A stretch of DNA of 7,210 bases, from positions 1-7,210 of the forward strand of contig DMRV01000290.1 in assembly GCA_003456455.1 (NCBI GenBank), written 5' to 3'. Below are positions 6,679 to 7,210 of this stretch, one piece after another. Position 1 is the first letter of the stretch, and the number at the start of each line of letters is the position of its first letter. A model generated the notes under the pieces. That model was not told the DNA's origin. It saw nothing but the letters and a program-made list of their open reading frames with translations, and did no database searches. The DNA is from Flavobacteriales bacterium (GTDB lineage: Bacteria; Bacteroidota; Bacteroidia; UBA10329). A program made the position numbers and the translations under genes.

Positions 6679-7210
6679 CTATTTGTGGGTTTTAGCTGAA
6701 TCCGAAACCAGACGATTAATCTCTTCTAATTCCTCTTCGGTTATATCACGCCATTCTCCTGAAGGCATATCCAGTTTCACATGCATTATTCGAACGCGTT
6801 TAAGGTTTACTACACGATAACCTAGGAATTCGACCATTCTACGTATCTGTCGATTTAAACCCTGCGTAAGTACAATTCGGAAGCGGAATTTGGTGACTTG
6901 TTCTACTTCACATTCCTTAGTTACAGTATCTAAAATGGGAACGCCTTCGCTCATTTGCTGAATGAATTTCTTAGTGATTGGCTTATTCACATTTACCAAA
7001 TACTCCTTCTCGTGATTGTTTCTTGCACGAAGAATTTTGTTTACAATGTCACCATCGTTTGTGAGGAAAATTAACCCCTCACTAATCTTATCCAATCTAC
7101 CAATTGGAAAAATCCGCTTAGGGTAATTGATGTATTCAATTATGTTGTCGGGTTCTACACCAACATCTGTTGTGCACACAATGCCTTCTGGTTTATTGAA
7201 GGCAATGTAA
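6679..7210 (-). CDS. rluF: 23S rRNA pseudouridine synthase, RluF type (5' end outside window)
   Basis: RsuA/RluB/E/F-family enzymes isomerise a single uridine; RluF of E. coli makes pseudouridine 2604 of 23S rRNA and position 35 of tRNA-Tyr. The frame is still open at the right edge, where it reads YIAFNKPEGIVCTTD, the family's entry motif, so the start and the N-terminal S4 RNA-binding domain lie outside. The catalytic aspartate is in PIGRLDK (GAT at 7092-7090), followed by SEGLIFLTNDGD, the stretch KILRARNNHEKEYLV, VPILDTVTK, and the family motif GLNRQIRRM. The closing GEWRDITEEEL is very like RluF, supporting that subgroup over RluB or RluE, though subgroup assignment by eye is less sure than the family. 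The GTG at 7179 lies inside the motif and is not the start. The gene is intact within the window and co-directional with the esterase downstream, but the functions are unrelated. Confidence 0.93.
   Translation of the reverse strand, partial: YIAFNKPEGIVCTTDVGVEPDNIIEYINYPKRIFPIGRLDKISEGLIFLTNDGDIVNKILRARNNHEKEYLVNVNKPITKKFIQQMSEGVPILDTVTKECEVEQVTKFRFRIVLTQGLNRQIRRMVEFLGYRVVNLKRVRIMHVKLDMPSGEWRDITEEELEEINRLVSDSAKTHK

Overview
The window looks like chromosomal DNA of a Bacteroidota bacterium, probably a Flavobacteriales-type lineage. The evidence is a secreted esterase with a C-terminal type IX secretion (T9SS) sorting domain, a FISUMP-domain lipoprotein with an acidic stretch after the lipid cysteine, moderate G+C, and starts without clear Shine-Dalgarno sequences. 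I see no rRNA, tRNA, CRISPR array, transposase or integrase. Most of the window is ordinary housekeeping content: DNA ligase, a tRNA-queuosine enzyme and a 23S rRNA pseudouridine synthase.

Layout. Plus strand: the 3' six-sevenths of ligA (1-1737), a FISUMP lipoprotein (1993-2631) and a long QueA-type enzyme (3397-4641). Minus strand: an NADPH-dependent FMN reductase (2752-3264) and a co-directional series read from the right edge, namely RluF-type pseudouridine synthase (6679 to beyond 7210), secreted esterase (5445-6602), GNAT acetyltransferase (4949-5491, overlapping the esterase) and a small two-helix membrane protein (4646-4909). The last of these meets queA tail to tail with 4 bases between them. 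The 132 bases between the divergent reductase and queA (3265-3396) must hold both promoters, but I recognise no clear box there.

The most unusual region is 1627-2970. The lipoprotein gene is bracketed by two diverged, same-orientation copies of one gene junction: the 3' end of ligA meeting, tail to tail, the 3' end of the FMN reductase. In the left copy the ligA end is intact and the reductase end is a decayed remnant (1738 to about 1950). In the right copy the ligA end is a frameshifted remnant (about 2641-2749) and the reductase is intact, its stop codon lying 2 bases from the remnant's stop. The ancestral order was therefore very probably ligA directly abutting the reductase. The junction was duplicated, or arrived a second time, and a lipoprotein cassette of about 0.65-0.7 kb now sits between the copies. 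The ligA remnant is well supported; the reductase remnant is more degraded and rests on colinear short matches and a few shared residues.

The remaining genes do not form an obvious pathway. The esterase is probably exported through T9SS and may be co-transcribed with the overlapping acetyltransferase. LigA, QueA and RluF are independent information-processing functions.
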